A stretch of 64,000 bases of DNA from Citrobacter braakii (GTDB lineage Bacteria > Pseudomonadota > Gammaproteobacteria > Enterobacterales > Enterobacteriaceae): contig NZ_NAEW01000013.1 of assembly GCF_002075345.1 (NCBI RefSeq), positions 1 through 64,000 on the forward strand. The letters run 5' to 3'. The position numbers and the translations under genes are program-made. How positions within the stretch are numbered: position 1 is the first letter of the stretch; each line of letters begins with the position of its first letter. This document shows, piece after piece, positions 35,104 to 47,227 of this stretch. The notes below the pieces were generated by a model. That model saw only the letters and a program-made list of their open reading frames with translations, had not been told where the DNA came from and did no database searches.

Positions 35104-36534
35104 TTGAAGCGCTGGTCTGTTTTCCCCCGATCTTTACGTCAATTGGTTACGTTGGCATTTTTGCTTATCCTGCTGCCGTTGTTAGTTTTGGCCTGGCAGG
35201 CGTGGCAAAGTCTGAATGCCCTGAGCGCGCAGGCGGCGCTGACGAACCAAACCACGCTGATTGACGCCAGACGCAGCGAAGCGATGACCAATGCCGCGCT
35301 GGAGATGGAGCGTAGCTACCGGCAATACTGTGTGCTTGATGACCCAACGCTGGCTAAGGTTTACCAGAGCCAACGTAAACGCTACAGCGACATGCTGGAT
35401 GCGCATGCGGGCGTGTTGCCGGATACCAAGCTTTATCAGGCACTGCGTCAGGACCTCAACGATCTCGCGCAGTTACAGTGCACCAACAGTGGTCCTGATA
35501 GCGTGGCGGCGGCGCGGCTGGACGCTTTCGCCAGTGCCAATACTGAAATGGTACAAGCGACGCGCACGGTCGTCTTTTCTCGCGGGCAGCAGCTACAGCA
35601 GGAAATAGCCGAACGTGGGCAGTTCTTTGGCTGGCAGGCGCTGGTGCTGTTTCTTGTCAGCCTGGCGATGGTGTTGCTGTTTACCCGCATGATAATCGGT
35701 CCGGTGAAGGGCATAGAAAAAATGATCAATCGTCTGGGGGAAGGGCGCTCGCTGGGCGATAGCGTATTATTTACGGGACCCCGGGAGCTGCGGTCCGTGG
35801 GCCAGCGCATTATCTGGCTGAGCGAACGTCTCTCCTGGCTGGAGTCACAACGACATCAGTTTTTACGCCATCTGTCTCATGAGCTGAAAACGCCTCTGGC
35901 GAGTATGCGCGAAGGTACCGAGCTGTTAGCCGATCAGGTCGTTGGGCCGTTAACGCCAGAGCAAAAAGAGGTGGTCGGTATTCTCGATGACAGTAGCCGC
36001 AACCTGCAAAAACTGATTGAGCAACTGCTCGATTACAACCGCAAGCTGGCGGATGACGAGGTTGAGCTTGAACGTGTGGAAATCGCGCCGTTGGTGGAAA
36101 GCGTTGTTTCTGCACATAGCCTGCCGGCTCGCGCCAAAATGATACATACTGATGTTGCGCTTGCGGTGAACGCCTGCCTGGCAGAACCGATGCTATTGAT
36201 GAGCGTGCTGGACAATCTTTATTCCAATGCGGTGCACTATGGCGCTGAATCCGGTAACATTTGGATCCGCAGCAGTTTGCATGGCTCAATGGTATACATT
36301 GATGTAATGAATACCGGCACACCGATTCCAGAAGCAGAACAGACCATGATCTTCGAGCCTTTTTTCCAGGGTAGCCATCAGCGAAAAGGGGCGGTAAAAG
36401 GAAGCGGGTTGGGGCTGAGCATTGCCAGAGATTGCATCCGCCGTATGCGGGGCAAACTGTATCTGGTTGATGAGCATGCGCAAAACGTTTGTTTTCGCAT
36501 AGAACTGCCGCTATCTGCAGCGAAAAATCACTAA
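35104..36534 (+). CDS. glrK: sensor histidine kinase GlrK (QseE)
   Basis: Inner-membrane sensor kinase of the GlrK/GlrR system that controls glmY and rpoE in response to envelope or amino-sugar state. The start is TTG (35104), giving 476 residues against 475 in E. coli. A TM helix at about 14-32, a periplasmic domain, a second TM at about 175-195, HAMP, then the H-box HLSHELKTPLASM and ATPase N/G boxes (DNLYSNAVHYG, KGSGLGLSIARD). First gene of glrK-qseG-glrR. Confidence 0.95.
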   Translation: MKRWSVFPRSLRQLVTLAFLLILLPLLVLAWQAWQSLNALSAQAALTNQTTLIDARRSEAMTNAALEMERSYRQYCVLDDPTLAKVYQSQRKRYSDMLDAHAGVLPDTKLYQALRQDLNDLAQLQCTNSGPDSVAAARLDAFASANTEMVQATRTVVFSRGQQLQQEIAERGQFFGWQALVLFLVSLAMVLLFTRMIIGPVKGIEKMINRLGEGRSLGDSVLFTGPRELRSVGQRIIWLSERLSWLESQRHQFLRHLSHELKTPLASMREGTELLADQVVGPLTPEQKEVVGILDDSSRNLQKLIEQLLDYNRKLADDEVELERVEIAPLVESVVSAHSLPARAKMIHTDVALAVNACLAEPMLLMSVLDNLYSNAVHYGAESGNIWIRSSLHGSMVYIDVMNTGTPIPEAEQTMIFEPFFQGSHQRKGAVKGSGLGLSIARDCIRRMRGKLYLVDEHAQNVCFRIELPLSAAKNH

Positions 36535-36550
36535 AATAAACCTAAGTCTG

Positions 36551-37300
36551 GTGAGTATGCCATACGTTGTTGTCCGAATGCTTAAACGACATTTTTTCCG
36601 TCGCGTCATCCTCGCAAGCCTGCCGTGTCTGGCGCTGGTTGGCTGCGTCCCGAACGCGGTGAATCATATTATCGGCGACCCCTCGCAGGAGAAAATTCCG
36701 CCTCATCAACTGGCGGACTACCTTGCAACAGACTGTAGCGATATCTGGTCGCTGTCTGGTCAGCCCACAGAGACCAATCCGCTGTACTGGCTGCGGGCGA
36801 TGGATTGCGCCAATCGCCTGATGCCGGTACAGGCGCGTAGTGAAGCCAGCACGATGATGCCTGATACCTGGCAGGGGGCTTTCAGGCGCGGGATCCTGCT
36901 TGATAACGCCAACATTACGCCGCCTGAAAGGCGGGAGACGGTTACGCGCCTCGACGCATTAAGCCCGCAAATTCCGCCACAGGTACGCCCGCTGTATCAG
37001 GTCTGGCGCAGCAGTCAGACGTTGCAGCTGCAGCTGGCCGAAGAGCGTATGCGCTACAGCAAGCTTCAGCAGGCGTCAGACAGCGATCTTGATACCTTAC
37101 GTCAGCAGCAACAACACTTGCAGTCTCAGCTCGATCTCACGACCCGCAAGCTGGAGAATCTAACCGATATTGAACGCCAGCTTTCCACGCGCAAACCTGC
37201 CGGTAGTTACAACCCTGATGCGCCGCACGGGAACGATAAACTCACCCCACCTGATAACGAGGAAGGCGCAGCGCCGTCTGCCGATGAGGTCACGCCATGA
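36551..37300 (+). CDS. qseG: lipoprotein QseG
   Basis: Outer-membrane lipoprotein reported to interact with GlrK and to affect its signalling. The signal peptide ends with lipobox LVGC (Cys about residue 32 from the first start). The middle and C-terminal parts (TNPLYWLRAMDCANRLMP, QLTLTTRKLENLTDIERQLSTRKPAG region with a heptad-like coiled coil) match E. coli QseG, but the N-terminus and the linker after the Cys differ. Starts GTG 36551, ATG 36557 and ATG 36578 are all possible; none has a strong ribosome-binding site. It overlaps glrR by four bases. Confidence 0.85.
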   Translation: MSMPYVVVRMLKRHFFRRVILASLPCLALVGCVPNAVNHIIGDPSQEKIPPHQLADYLATDCSDIWSLSGQPTETNPLYWLRAMDCANRLMPVQARSEASTMMPDTWQGAFRRGILLDNANITPPERRETVTRLDALSPQIPPQVRPLYQVWRSSQTLQLQLAEERMRYSKLQQASDSDLDTLRQQQQHLQSQLDLTTRKLENLTDIERQLSTRKPAGSYNPDAPHGNDKLTPPDNEEGAAPSADEVTP

Positions 37301-38634
37301 TAAGCCGTAAGCCCGCGCATCTGCTGCTGGTGGATGACGATCCCGGCCTGTTGAAATTACTTGGAATGCGCCTGACCAGCGAAGGCTACAGCGTCGTAAC
37401 CGCAGAAAGCGGGCAGGAAGGGTTACGGGTACTGAACCGTGAAAAAGTGGATCTGGTTATTAGCGATCTGCGCATGGATGAAATGGACGGCATGCAGCTG
37501 TTTACTGAAATCCAGAAAGTGCAGCCGGGAATGCCGGTTATTATCCTTACCGCTCACGGTTCCATCCCCGACGCCGTTGCGGCGACTCAGCAAGGGGTGT
37601 TCAGCTTTCTCACTAAGCCGGTGGATAAAGACGCGTTATACCATGCGATCGACGGGGCGTTGGAACAGTCTGCGCCTGCCGCTGATGACAGCTGGCGTGA
37701 GTCCATCGTCACCCGCAGCCCACTGATGCTGCGTCTGCTGGAACAGGCGCGCATGGTGGCACAATCGGACGTAAGCGTATTGATCAACGGCCAAAGCGGA
37801 ACCGGGAAAGAAGTTTTTGCCCAGGCCATTCATAACGCCAGCCCGCGCAGCCACAAGCCTTTTATTGCCATTAACTGTGGCGCATTGCCGGAACAACTGC
37901 TGGAGTCTGAGCTGTTTGGTCATGCGCGCGGCGCCTTTACCGGCGCGGTGAGCAATCGTGAAGGGCTATTTCAGGCCGCGGAAGGCGGGACCCTGTTTCT
38001 CGATGAGATTGGCGATATGCCCGCGCCGTTGCAGGTTAAATTGCTACGTGTATTGCAGGAGCGAAAAGTCAGGCCGCTGGGCAGTAACCGCGATATCGAT
38101 ATTGATGTGCGGATCGTTTCCGCGACCCACCGCGATTTACCCAAAGCGATGGCTCGGGGGGAATTTCGCGAAGATTTGTACTATCGCCTCAACGTGGTGA
38201 GCCTGAAGATCCCAGCGCTGGCCGAGCGTACGGAAGATATTCCGCTGCTGGCAAACCATCTGCTGCGCCAGTCTGCTGAACGACACAAACCGTTCGTGCG
38301 CGCCTTTTCGACCGATGCCATGAAACGGTTAATGACCGCCAGTTGGCCTGGTAACGTGCGTCAGTTGGTTAACGTGATTGAGCAGTGCGTGGCGTTGACC
38401 TCTTCGCCGGTGATCAGCGACGCGCTGGTGGAGCAGGCGCTGGAAGGGGAGAACACCGCGCTGCCGACCTTTGTTGAAGCGCGTAACCAGTTTGAACTCA
38501 ACTACCTGCGTAAGCTGTTGCAAATCACCAAGGGCAATGTGACCCATGCGGCGCGAATGGCGGGGCGCAACCGCACCGAATTCTACAAGTTGCTCTCTCG
38601 CCATGAGCTGGATGCAAACGATTTCAAAGAATAA
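37297..38634 (+). CDS. glrR: sigma-54-dependent response regulator GlrR (QseF)
   Basis: Response regulator that activates the glmY sigma-54 promoter. The 445 residues have a receiver domain with phospho-acceptor Asp57 (VISDLRMDE), an AAA+ domain with Walker A GQSGTGKE, the sigma-54-contacting GAFTGA loop (HARGAFTGAV) and Walker B LFLDEIGD, and a C-terminal Fis-type helix-turn-helix (GNVTHAARMAGRNRTEFYKLL). Three matching TGTC-N10-GACA sites lie upstream of glmY. The start overlaps the qseG stop. Confidence 0.96.
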   Translation: MISRKPAHLLLVDDDPGLLKLLGMRLTSEGYSVVTAESGQEGLRVLNREKVDLVISDLRMDEMDGMQLFTEIQKVQPGMPVIILTAHGSIPDAVAATQQGVFSFLTKPVDKDALYHAIDGALEQSAPAADDSWRESIVTRSPLMLRLLEQARMVAQSDVSVLINGQSGTGKEVFAQAIHNASPRSHKPFIAINCGALPEQLLESELFGHARGAFTGAVSNREGLFQAAEGGTLFLDEIGDMPAPLQVKLLRVLQERKVRPLGSNRDIDIDVRIVSATHRDLPKAMARGEFREDLYYRLNVVSLKIPALAERTEDIPLLANHLLRQSAERHKPFVRAFSTDAMKRLMTASWPGNVRQLVNVIEQCVALTSSPVISDALVEQALEGENTALPTFVEARNQFELNYLRKLLQITKGNVTHAARMAGRNRTEFYKLLSRHELDANDFKE

Positions 38635-38652
38635 ATCTGCGGATTATGTTAG

Positions 38653-39033
<381 letters not shown>

Positions 39034-39046
39034 GCCGCGCCGTGCT

Positions 39047-39120
39047 TGCCGGATGGCGGTGTAAACACCTTATCAGGCCTACAATATCCCGTAGGCCTGA
39101 TAAGCGCAGCGTCATCAGGC
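39047..39120. repeat. paired REP elements (BIME)
   Basis: Two REP units in opposite orientation, TTGCCGGATGGCGG... and ...CCTGATAAGCGCAGCGTCATCAGGC, joined by a GTAGGCCT-containing internal palindrome (TATCAGGCCTAC / GTAGGCCTGATA). Located between convergent glnB and hmp. Confidence 0.88.
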
Positions 39121-39128
39121 ATGAGTAA

Positions 39129-40319
39129 TTACAAGACTTTATGCGGGCCGAAGCATTCGTAATGAATGTTCTCGTTTTTCACGCCCAGGCCGACCAACTG
39201 CTTCGCGGCAAACTGCATAAAGCCAACCGGACCGCACAGATAAAACTGCATCGCCGGATCGCTGATTGCGCCTTCCAGTTTGTTCAAATCCATCAGACCA
39301 ACGCTATCAAACGCACCTTTCGCGCGATCGGCTTCGGTTGGCTCACGATACCAGGTGTGTGCGCTAAAGCGTGGCAGCGTTTTGCCCAGTTCATTCACTT
39401 CATCGGCAAAGGCATGTACATCGCCATTTTCTGCCGCGTGGAACCAGTTAACCTGCGCCGTATGATTCGCTTTTGCCAGCGTATCCAGCATCGCCAGCAT
39501 CGGGGTTTGACCCACGCCTGCTGAAATCAGAGACACTGGGGTATCGGTCGCGACGTCCATAAAGAAATCGCCCGCAGGTGCGGCTAAGTGAACGATGTCG
39601 CCAACATTCGCATGGTTGTGCAGCCAGGTGGAAACCTGACCACCGTCTTCACGCTTCACAGCAATACGGTAGCCTTTGCCATCGGGTTTACGGGTCAGTG
39701 AGTACTGACGAATTTCCTGATGCGGGAAACCTTCCGGCTTCAGCCAGACGCCCAGGTATTGCCCCGGATGATATTCAGCCACTGCGCCACCGTCGACAGG
39801 TTCAAATTCAAAGCTGGTGATAAGCGCACTGCGTGGGGTTTTTGCCACGATGCGGAAAGGACGGGTACCTTCCCAGCCGCCATTTTTATTGGCATTTTCG
39901 CTGTAGATCTGCGCTTCACGGTTGATGAAAACGTTCGCCAGCACGCCGTATGCTTTGCCCCATGCATCCAGAACTTCCTGGCCTGGGCTGAACATTTCGT
40001 CCAGCGTTGCCAGCAAATGGCCACCTACGATGTTGTACTGCTCCGGTTTAATCTGGAAGCTGGTATGCTTCTGCGCGATTTTCTCAACGGCAGGCAACAG
40101 CGCCGCCAGGTTCTCGATATTGCTGGCATACGCGGCAATAGCGTTAAACAGCGCTTCCCGCTGATCGCCATTACGCTGGTTACTCATGTTGAAGATTTCT
40201 TTCAGCTCTGGGTTATGCGTAAACATGCGATCGTAGAAATGGGCGGTCAGCTTCGGGCCTGTTTCAACCAGCAGGGGAATGGTGGCTTTCACTGTAGCGA
40301 TGGTTTGTGCGTCAAGCAT
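39129..40319 (-). CDS. hmp: flavohemoglobin / nitric oxide dioxygenase
   Basis: Detoxifies nitric oxide to nitrate with NADH and O2. The 396 residues have an N-terminal globin domain (distal Tyr/Gln pocket, proximal His in [15 protein letters not shown]), an FAD-binding domain with RQYSLT and an NAD domain starting [12 protein letters not shown]. It ends with FGPHKVL. AAGGAAG precedes the ATG. An NsrR-like operator in the upstream region fits NO induction. It is divergent from glyA, as in E. coli. Confidence 0.97.
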   Translation of the reverse strand: MLDAQTIATVKATIPLLVETGPKLTAHFYDRMFTHNPELKEIFNMSNQRNGDQREALFNAIAAYASNIENLAALLPAVEKIAQKHTSFQIKPEQYNIVGGHLLATLDEMFSPGQEVLDAWGKAYGVLANVFINREAQIYSENANKNGGWEGTRPFRIVAKTPRSALITSFEFEPVDGGAVAEYHPGQYLGVWLKPEGFPHQEIRQYSLTRKPDGKGYRIAVKREDGGQVSTWLHNHANVGDIVHLAAPAGDFFMDVATDTPVSLISAGVGQTPMLAMLDTLAKANHTAQVNWFHAAENGDVHAFADEVNELGKTLPRFSAHTWYREPTEADRAKGAFDSVGLMDLNKLEGAISDPAMQFYLCGPVGFMQFAAKQLVGLGVKNENIHYECFGPHKVL

Positions 40320-40344
40320 ACGGTCTTCCTTTATCTGAAATTTT

Positions 40345-40368
40345 AATGATGTATGTCAAATGCATCTT
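40345..40368 (-). promoter_or_regulatory. NsrR-type operator of hmp
   Basis: Minus strand AAGATGCATTTGACATACATCATT resembles the E. coli hmp NsrR site (AAGATGCATTT half followed by a weaker inverted half). It lies 26 nt upstream of the hmp ATG. Confidence 0.7.
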
Positions 40369-40512
40369 ATAAAAAATACCCCTGCATTGTAAATGGTTCT
40401 TTGTCACTTTGCGTTGTAAAGGTTACATCGTGAAAAATATGCATCACAAACCTGAAAAGAAATCCGTTGAAATTCAGCAGACCTTTGTTCTCCAAAGCCT
40501 TGCGTGCCGTGA

Positions 40513-40528
40513 AGGTAATCGTTTGCGT
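40513..40528 (+). promoter_or_regulatory. PurR box of glyA
   Basis: AGGTAATCGTTTGCGT matches every fixed position of the PurR operator in inverted orientation and equals the glyA site I remember from E. coli. It lies 118 nt before the glyA ATG. MetR sites are expected here too but I could not place them convincingly. The rest of 40369-40645 is leader without a gene that I can see. Confidence 0.82.
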
Positions 40529-40645
40529 AAAATCCTTTGTCAAGACCTGTTATCGAAGAATGATTCGGTTATACTGTTCGCCGTCGTCCAACGGGACTGC
40601 CTTTTTAGGCCGAAATTCTATTGTTAGCTGAGTCAGGAGATGCGG

Positions 40646-41899
40646 ATGTTAAAGCGTGAAATGAACATTGCCGATTATGATGCCGAACTGTGGCAGGCTA
40701 TGGAGCAGGAAAAAGTACGTCAGGAAGAGCACATCGAACTGATCGCCTCCGAAAACTACACCAGCCCGCGTGTTATGCAGGCGCAGGGTTCTCAGCTGAC
40801 CAACAAATACGCTGAAGGTTATCCGGGCAAGCGCTACTACGGCGGTTGCGAGTACGTTGATATCGTTGAGCAATTGGCTATCGATCGTGCAAAAGAGCTG
40901 TTTGGCGCTGACTACGCTAACGTACAGCCGCACTCCGGCTCCCAGGCTAACTTCGCTGTTTACACCGCTCTGCTGCAACCGGGTGATACCGTTCTGGGTA
41001 TGAACCTGGCGCAAGGCGGCCACCTGACTCACGGTTCCCCGGTTAACTTCTCTGGCAAGCTGTACAACATTATTCCTTACGGTATTGATGAGTCCGGTAA
41101 AATTGACTACGAAGATATGGCTAAGCAGGCCAAAGAGCACAAGCCGAAGATGATCATCGGCGGCTTCTCTGCTTACTCCGGCGTTGTTGATTGGGCAAAA
41201 ATGCGTGAAATCGCCGACAGCATTGGCGCATACCTGTTCGTTGACATGGCTCACGTTGCGGGCCTGATCGCCGCAGGCGTTTACCCGAACCCGGTTCCAC
41301 ACGCACACGTAGTGACCACCACCACCCACAAAACCCTGGCAGGTCCGCGCGGCGGCCTGATCCTGGCGAAAGGCGGTGACGAAGAGCTGTACAAAAAGCT
41401 GAACTCCGCGGTGTTCCCAAGCGCGCAGGGCGGCCCGCTGATGCACGTGATCGCGGCGAAAGCCGTGGCGCTGAAAGAAGCGATGGAGCCTGAGTTTAAG
41501 GTTTACCAGCAGCAGGTTGCCAAAAACGCCAAAGCGATGGTGGAAGTGTTCCTGAACCGTGGCTACAAAGTGGTTTCTGGCGGTACTGAAAACCACCTGT
41601 TCCTGCTGGATCTGGTTGATAAAAACCTGACCGGTAAAGAAGCTGACGCCGCGCTGGGCCGCGCTAACATCACTGTTAACAAAAACAGCGTGCCGAACGA
41701 TCCGAAGAGCCCGTTTGTGACTTCCGGTATCCGTATCGGTTCTCCGGCTGTGACTCGCCGTGGCTTTAAAGAAGCGGAAGTGAAAGAGCTGGCTGGCTGG
41801 ATGTGTGACGTTCTGGACAACATCAATGACGAAGCCGTTATCGAGCGCGTCAAAGGTAAAGTTCTGGATATCTGCGCACGCTTCCCGGTTTACGCGTAA
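40646..41899 (+). CDS. glyA: serine hydroxymethyltransferase
   Basis: PLP enzyme that interconverts serine plus tetrahydrofolate with glycine plus methylene-tetrahydrofolate, the main one-carbon source. The 417 residues equal E. coli. The PLP lysine lies in [19 protein letters not shown] 40646 follows AGGAG at 7 nt; an in-frame ATG two codons earlier (40640) is too close to that site. A PurR box upstream fits purine control. Confidence 0.98.
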   Translation: MLKREMNIADYDAELWQAMEQEKVRQEEHIELIASENYTSPRVMQAQGSQLTNKYAEGYPGKRYYGGCEYVDIVEQLAIDRAKELFGADYANVQPHSGSQANFAVYTALLQPGDTVLGMNLAQGGHLTHGSPVNFSGKLYNIIPYGIDESGKIDYEDMAKQAKEHKPKMIIGGFSAYSGVVDWAKMREIADSIGAYLFVDMAHVAGLIAAGVYPNPVPHAHVVTTTTHKTLAGPRGGLILAKGGDEELYKKLNSAVFPSAQGGPLMHVIAAKAVALKEAMEPEFKVYQQQVAKNAKAMVEVFLNRGYKVVSGGTENHLFLLDLVDKNLTGKEADAALGRANITVNKNSVPNDPKSPFVTSGIRIGSPAVTRRGFKEAEVKELAGWMCDVLDNINDEAVIERVKGKVLDICARFPVYA

Positions 41900-41917
41900 T
41901 TCTGCTTAACGCAAAAC

Positions 41918-41943
41918 GAAAGGCCGCTGATGCGGCCTTTTTT
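41918..41943 (+). terminator. glyA terminator
   Basis: Stem AAAGGCCGC / GCGGCCTTT with loop TGAT and a T-run, 18 nt after glyA. Confidence 0.93.
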
Positions 41944-41946
41944 AAT

Positions 41947-41972
41947 GCCTGATAGCGCTGCGCTTATCAGGC
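41947..41972. repeat. REP element
   Basis: GCCTGATAGCGCTGCGCTTATCAGGC, between glyA and convergent hcaD. Confidence 0.8.
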
Positions 41973-41977
41973 TGCTA

Positions 41978-43180
41978 TCACAACGACTTCAGCGGCACGC
42001 TTTCATTGCACAGTGCTTCCTCGCTTACTACTCGTCCTGAATGAATTAACTTACGCAGTGCGCGCACTTCGCGTCCGTTGTTGAGCGCTACTGCGCCAAT
42101 TAGCTTCCCATCATGCAGTTGGAACCAGATAGCCTTGCTGTCATCCGGATTGCCACGACATAGCCATGTTTGCCCTTGCATATCGCCAACAAATTGCAGA
42201 TTGTCATTAAATTGGTCAGTCCAGAACCAGCCTGGCGTCTTCTCCGGCAACGGCAGGTTGAGCATTGCGGCAGCGGCAATCTGTGCCTGGTTATTGGCAT
42301 TTTCCCAACTTTCTACCCGTTCTAACGAACCGTCGGGCTGGCGCGTTATCGCCACATCACCAGCGGCAAAAATCGCGGGTTCGGAGGTGATGCAGGCGGA
42401 GTCAACGATAATACCGTTAGCCGTCTCCAGCCCCGCTTCGCGAGCCAGCGCATCATTCGCCACGATGCCGATGCCATAAACCAGCGCATCGGCCTGTAGC
42501 GTCTCGCCGTTTTGCAGGGTAAGCGAGAGAAACTCTCCCGCTTCAGCGTGCTCAATGGCGCTGTTGAGCAGCACCCGCACCCCTGCCTGTCGGTGGCGGT
42601 TTAGCAGATAGTCGCGCACCGGAGCAGGGGCGTTGCGGCCCATTACCGTTGAGGCCAGCTCCACTAACGTCACCCGACAGCCGCGTTGGATCGCGCTGGC
42701 CGCTAATTCCAGGCCAATGGTGCCCGCACCGACAATCACAATCGACTTGCCCGGCAGCAAGGCACCGCGCAGACGCTCGGCATCTGTGGCGTGACGCAGG
42801 GTAAAGCAACGTTCGCCCAGTTTATCCAGTAGCGGCAGCGGTCTGGCGGCGGCCCCGGTCGCCAACAGCAACTGCGACCAGCGGTAGGACTGACCATCGG
42901 CGAGCATCAGCGTGCGCGAGGTGCGGTCAATCTGACGCAGCGTGACGCCAAGATGCAGCTGTACGTTGTTCTCCCGCCACCAGTCAGCGTTCAGGATCGG
43001 CTGTCGTTGTGGATTTTCGTCCAGTAGCATCGCTTTGGAGAGCGGAGGGCGTTCATAGGGCTGATACGGCTCATCGGAAAACAGATGCAATTCGCCGTTA
43101 AATCCTTGCTGACACAGTGCGACGGCGGCCATTGCCGCAGCCTGACCACCGCCGACGATAGCGATAATTTTAGGGCTCAT
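41978..43180 (-). CDS. hcaD: 3-phenylpropionate dioxygenase ferredoxin reductase HcaD
   Basis: FAD/NAD oxidoreductase that passes electrons from NADH to the Rieske ferredoxin HcaC. The 400 residues have two dinucleotide-binding folds: [17 protein letters not shown] at the N-terminus (FAD) and [17 protein letters not shown] at about residue 150 (NAD). The second FAD motif IFAAGDVAI is near residue 275. It is the last gene of hcaE-F-C-B-D, 9 nt after hcaB. Confidence 0.94.
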   Translation of the reverse strand: MSPKIIAIVGGGQAAAMAAVALCQQGFNGELHLFSDEPYQPYERPPLSKAMLLDENPQRQPILNADWWRENNVQLHLGVTLRQIDRTSRTLMLADGQSYRWSQLLLATGAAARPLPLLDKLGERCFTLRHATDAERLRGALLPGKSIVIVGAGTIGLELAASAIQRGCRVTLVELASTVMGRNAPAPVRDYLLNRHRQAGVRVLLNSAIEHAEAGEFLSLTLQNGETLQADALVYGIGIVANDALAREAGLETANGIIVDSACITSEPAIFAAGDVAITRQPDGSLERVESWENANNQAQIAAAAMLNLPLPEKTPGWFWTDQFNDNLQFVGDMQGQTWLCRGNPDDSKAIWFQLHDGKLIGAVALNNGREVRALRKLIHSGRVVSEEALCNESVPLKSL

Positions 43181-43189
43181 AACGCCTCC

Positions 43190-44002
43190 TCAGAGATCCA
43201 GTCCGGCGGCAACGTGACGAATACCGCGAATGCCCAAACCGGCATCGGCATTGATCATCACGCCACTCAATGTGCGATTGTTGCGCTTTGACGCCAGCAT
43301 CACATACGGGCCGGTAAAATCCGCTGGCTCAGGAAAAAACTGCAACGGCAAAATGGCGGCGATTTTTTCCGGCGTCAGCGACTGCATAATCGACGTATCG
43401 CCCTGGCCCAGCGCCTGTGGGCCGCGCAGATCGGTCGCCATGCCGCACGGACCGACGCCGTTGACGCGCACCTTTGGCGCCAGCTCGTAGGCTAACTGGC
43501 GAATCAACCCGGTGGCGGCATGTTTAGAGGCGGTATACAACGGACCGCCGCCGCCGGGATACCACGCCGCGTTGGAAAGGGTAAAGATGATGTTGCCTTC
43601 GCTGGCGATAAGCGCAGGGGCGCAGGCTTTTGCGCCCAGCAGATAGCCCAACACGTTGACGTTAAACAGCTCATGAAAGCCGCTCTCCAGCGCGTCCGCT
43701 GGCGTATTGACCAGCGAGGCGTTGTGATCCCATATCCCGGCGTTGCCGATCAAACAGTCCAGCGTGCCGTAGCGCGCCAGAATTTGATCCACCGCGCGCT
43801 GATAGTCGGCGTAGCAGGTGACGTTGCCTTCTACTGCCAGCACATGTTCGCCAAAACGTTGGCGCAGGCTGGCGACTTTGGCTGGCGAAAGTTCCAGCGT
43901 GGCGACCCGCGCGCCTTCCTCAATGAAACGCTCGACCAGCGCCAGGCCAAGACCGGAGCCGCCGCCGGTGATAAAGACCACGTTATCGCGTAAATCGCTC
44001 AT
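43190..44002 (-). CDS. hcaB: cis-dihydrodiol dehydrogenase HcaB
   Basis: Short-chain dehydrogenase that oxidises the phenylpropionate or cinnamate cis-dihydrodiol to 2,3-dihydroxyphenylpropionate or the cinnamate catechol. The 270 residues show the Rossmann motif TGGGSGLG (residues 12-19), NAG, and the catalytic YTASK. The start overlaps hcaC by four bases. The ring-cleavage (mhp) genes that would take the catechol further are not in this window. Confidence 0.94.
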   Translation of the reverse strand: MSDLRDNVVFITGGGSGLGLALVERFIEEGARVATLELSPAKVASLRQRFGEHVLAVEGNVTCYADYQRAVDQILARYGTLDCLIGNAGIWDHNASLVNTPADALESGFHELFNVNVLGYLLGAKACAPALIASEGNIIFTLSNAAWYPGGGGPLYTASKHAATGLIRQLAYELAPKVRVNGVGPCGMATDLRGPQALGQGDTSIMQSLTPEKIAAILPLQFFPEPADFTGPYVMLASKRNNRTLSGVMINADAGLGIRGIRHVAAGLDL

Positions 44003-44318
44003 CTCGCGTCCTCTGGAATATCAACGAACACATCACTACCTTCCACGTACACCGCGTAGGTGGTCAGCGGATCGGTGGCAGGTAAACACAACGCCTTACC
44101 GGTTTTCAGGCAGAAACTGGCGGCATGTAGCGGGCATTCCACCGTCGCGTCGTCTTCCAGATAACCTTCCGACATCGAGGCATTACCGTGGCTACAGCGA
44201 TCGTTAATGGCATAAAACTCGCCGCCAACGTTGAACAGCGCGATGACAGGCGAGGTGTCGAGCCGGAGCGCTTCACCCTCCGGCAAATCCCCTACGGGGC
44301 AGGCATAAATACGACTCA

Positions 44319-44319
<1 letters not shown>
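43999..44319 (-). CDS. hcaC: Rieske ferredoxin HcaC
   Basis: Small electron carrier between HcaD and the dioxygenase. The 106 residues have both Rieske [2Fe-2S] ligand pairs: Cys42-X-His44 (RCSHG) and Cys62-X2-His65 (CPLH). It overlaps hcaB by four bases and hcaF by one. Confidence 0.95.
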
Positions 44320-46231
<1,912 letters not shown>

Positions 46232-46280
46232 CTATTTTTGTGCCATAAGGATGTTGCTGGTTAGTTATCAATCTGTGAAA

Positions 46281-46293
46281 TAGTAAATTTCTA
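46281..46293. promoter_or_regulatory. possible HcaR (LysR-type) site
   Basis: TAGTAAATTTCTA, a nearly symmetrical T-N11-A sequence in the 135-base hcaE-hcaR interval, of the kind bound by LysR-type regulators. It is close to the hcaR start (38 nt). Binding by HcaR is an inference. Confidence 0.35.
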
Positions 46294-46330
46294 CCAGTTG
46301 AGACATTTTTTCGATAACAAGGAGAAGGGC

Positions 46331-47224
46331 ATGGAACTGAGGCACTTACGCTATTTTGTGGCGGTGGCGCAGGCGCTGAATTTCACCCGGGCGGCAGAAA
46401 AGCTGCATACCTCTCAGCCGTCATTAAGCAGCCAGATCCGCGATCTGGAAACCTGCGTGGGCGTTCCGTTACTGGTGCGGGACAAGCGAAAAGTTGCGCT
46501 GACGGCGGCCGGGGAGTGCTTTTTACAGGATGCGCTGGCGATCCTTGAGCAGGCGGAAAATGCCAAAGTTCGCGCCCGTAAAACGGGGCAGGAAGATAAT
46601 CATTTCGCTATTGGTTTTGTCCCTTCCGCTGAGGTGAATTTGCTCCCGAAGGTGCTACCCTTATTTCGTTTAAAACAACCGGATACACACATTGAGCTGG
46701 TAAGCCTGATAACCACCGAACAGGAAGAAAGGATCCTCAACGGAGAACTGGACGTGGGCTTAATGCGTCACCCGGTGTACAGCCCGGAGCTGGATTATCT
46801 GGAGCTGATTCATGAGCCGCTGGTCGTGGTGTTACCGGTGAATCATCCGTTAGCCAATGAGCAAGCGATCTCCGCAGAACAGTTACACGGCGTAAATTTT
46901 GTCAGTACCGATCCCGCTTATTCCGGGGCGCTAGCGATGATTGTCAAAAACTGGTTTCAGCAGCAGGAAAGCCAGCCCAATATTGTGCAGGTAGCGACCA
47001 ATATTCTGGTGACCATGAATCTGGTCGGCATGGGGCTGGGGGTGACTTTGATACCCGGTTATATGAATAATTTTAATACCGGGCAGGTGGTTTTTCGGCC
47101 TATTGTTGGCGATGTTCCGACCATTGCCCTGCTGATGGCGTGGAAAAAAGGGCCAATCAAACCGGCATTGACCGATTTTATCGCCACTGTGCATGAACGT
47201 TTAGCCGTGAGCCTGGCGGAGTAA
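46331..47224 (+). CDS. hcaR: LysR-type activator HcaR
   Basis: Activator of the hca operon responding to 3-phenylpropionate or cinnamate. The 297 residues have an N-terminal winged helix-turn-helix (LNFTRAAEKLHTSQPSLSSQIRDLE) and a C-terminal effector-binding domain (VSLITTEQEERILNGELDVGLMRHPV). ATG 46331 follows a strong GGAGAAGGG site and gives the family N-terminus MELRHLRYFV; the in-frame start at 46298 is rejected. Unlike E. coli, hcaT is not next to it. Confidence 0.95.
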   Translation: MELRHLRYFVAVAQALNFTRAAEKLHTSQPSLSSQIRDLETCVGVPLLVRDKRKVALTAAGECFLQDALAILEQAENAKVRARKTGQEDNHFAIGFVPSAEVNLLPKVLPLFRLKQPDTHIELVSLITTEQEERILNGELDVGLMRHPVYSPELDYLELIHEPLVVVLPVNHPLANEQAISAEQLHGVNFVSTDPAYSGALAMIVKNWFQQQESQPNIVQVATNILVTMNLVGMGLGVTLIPGYMNNFNTGQVVFRPIVGDVPTIALLMAWKKGPIKPALTDFIATVHERLAVSLAE

Positions 47225-47227
47225 TGA

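Noticed and set aside
40430-40500. MetR sites upstream of glyA
   Set aside because: MetR regulation is known for E. coli glyA, but TGAA/TTCA pairs here do not have the right spacing.
40649-41596. 315-codon open frame opposite glyA
   Set aside because: Antisense shadow of a highly expressed gene with strong codon bias; no family resemblance.
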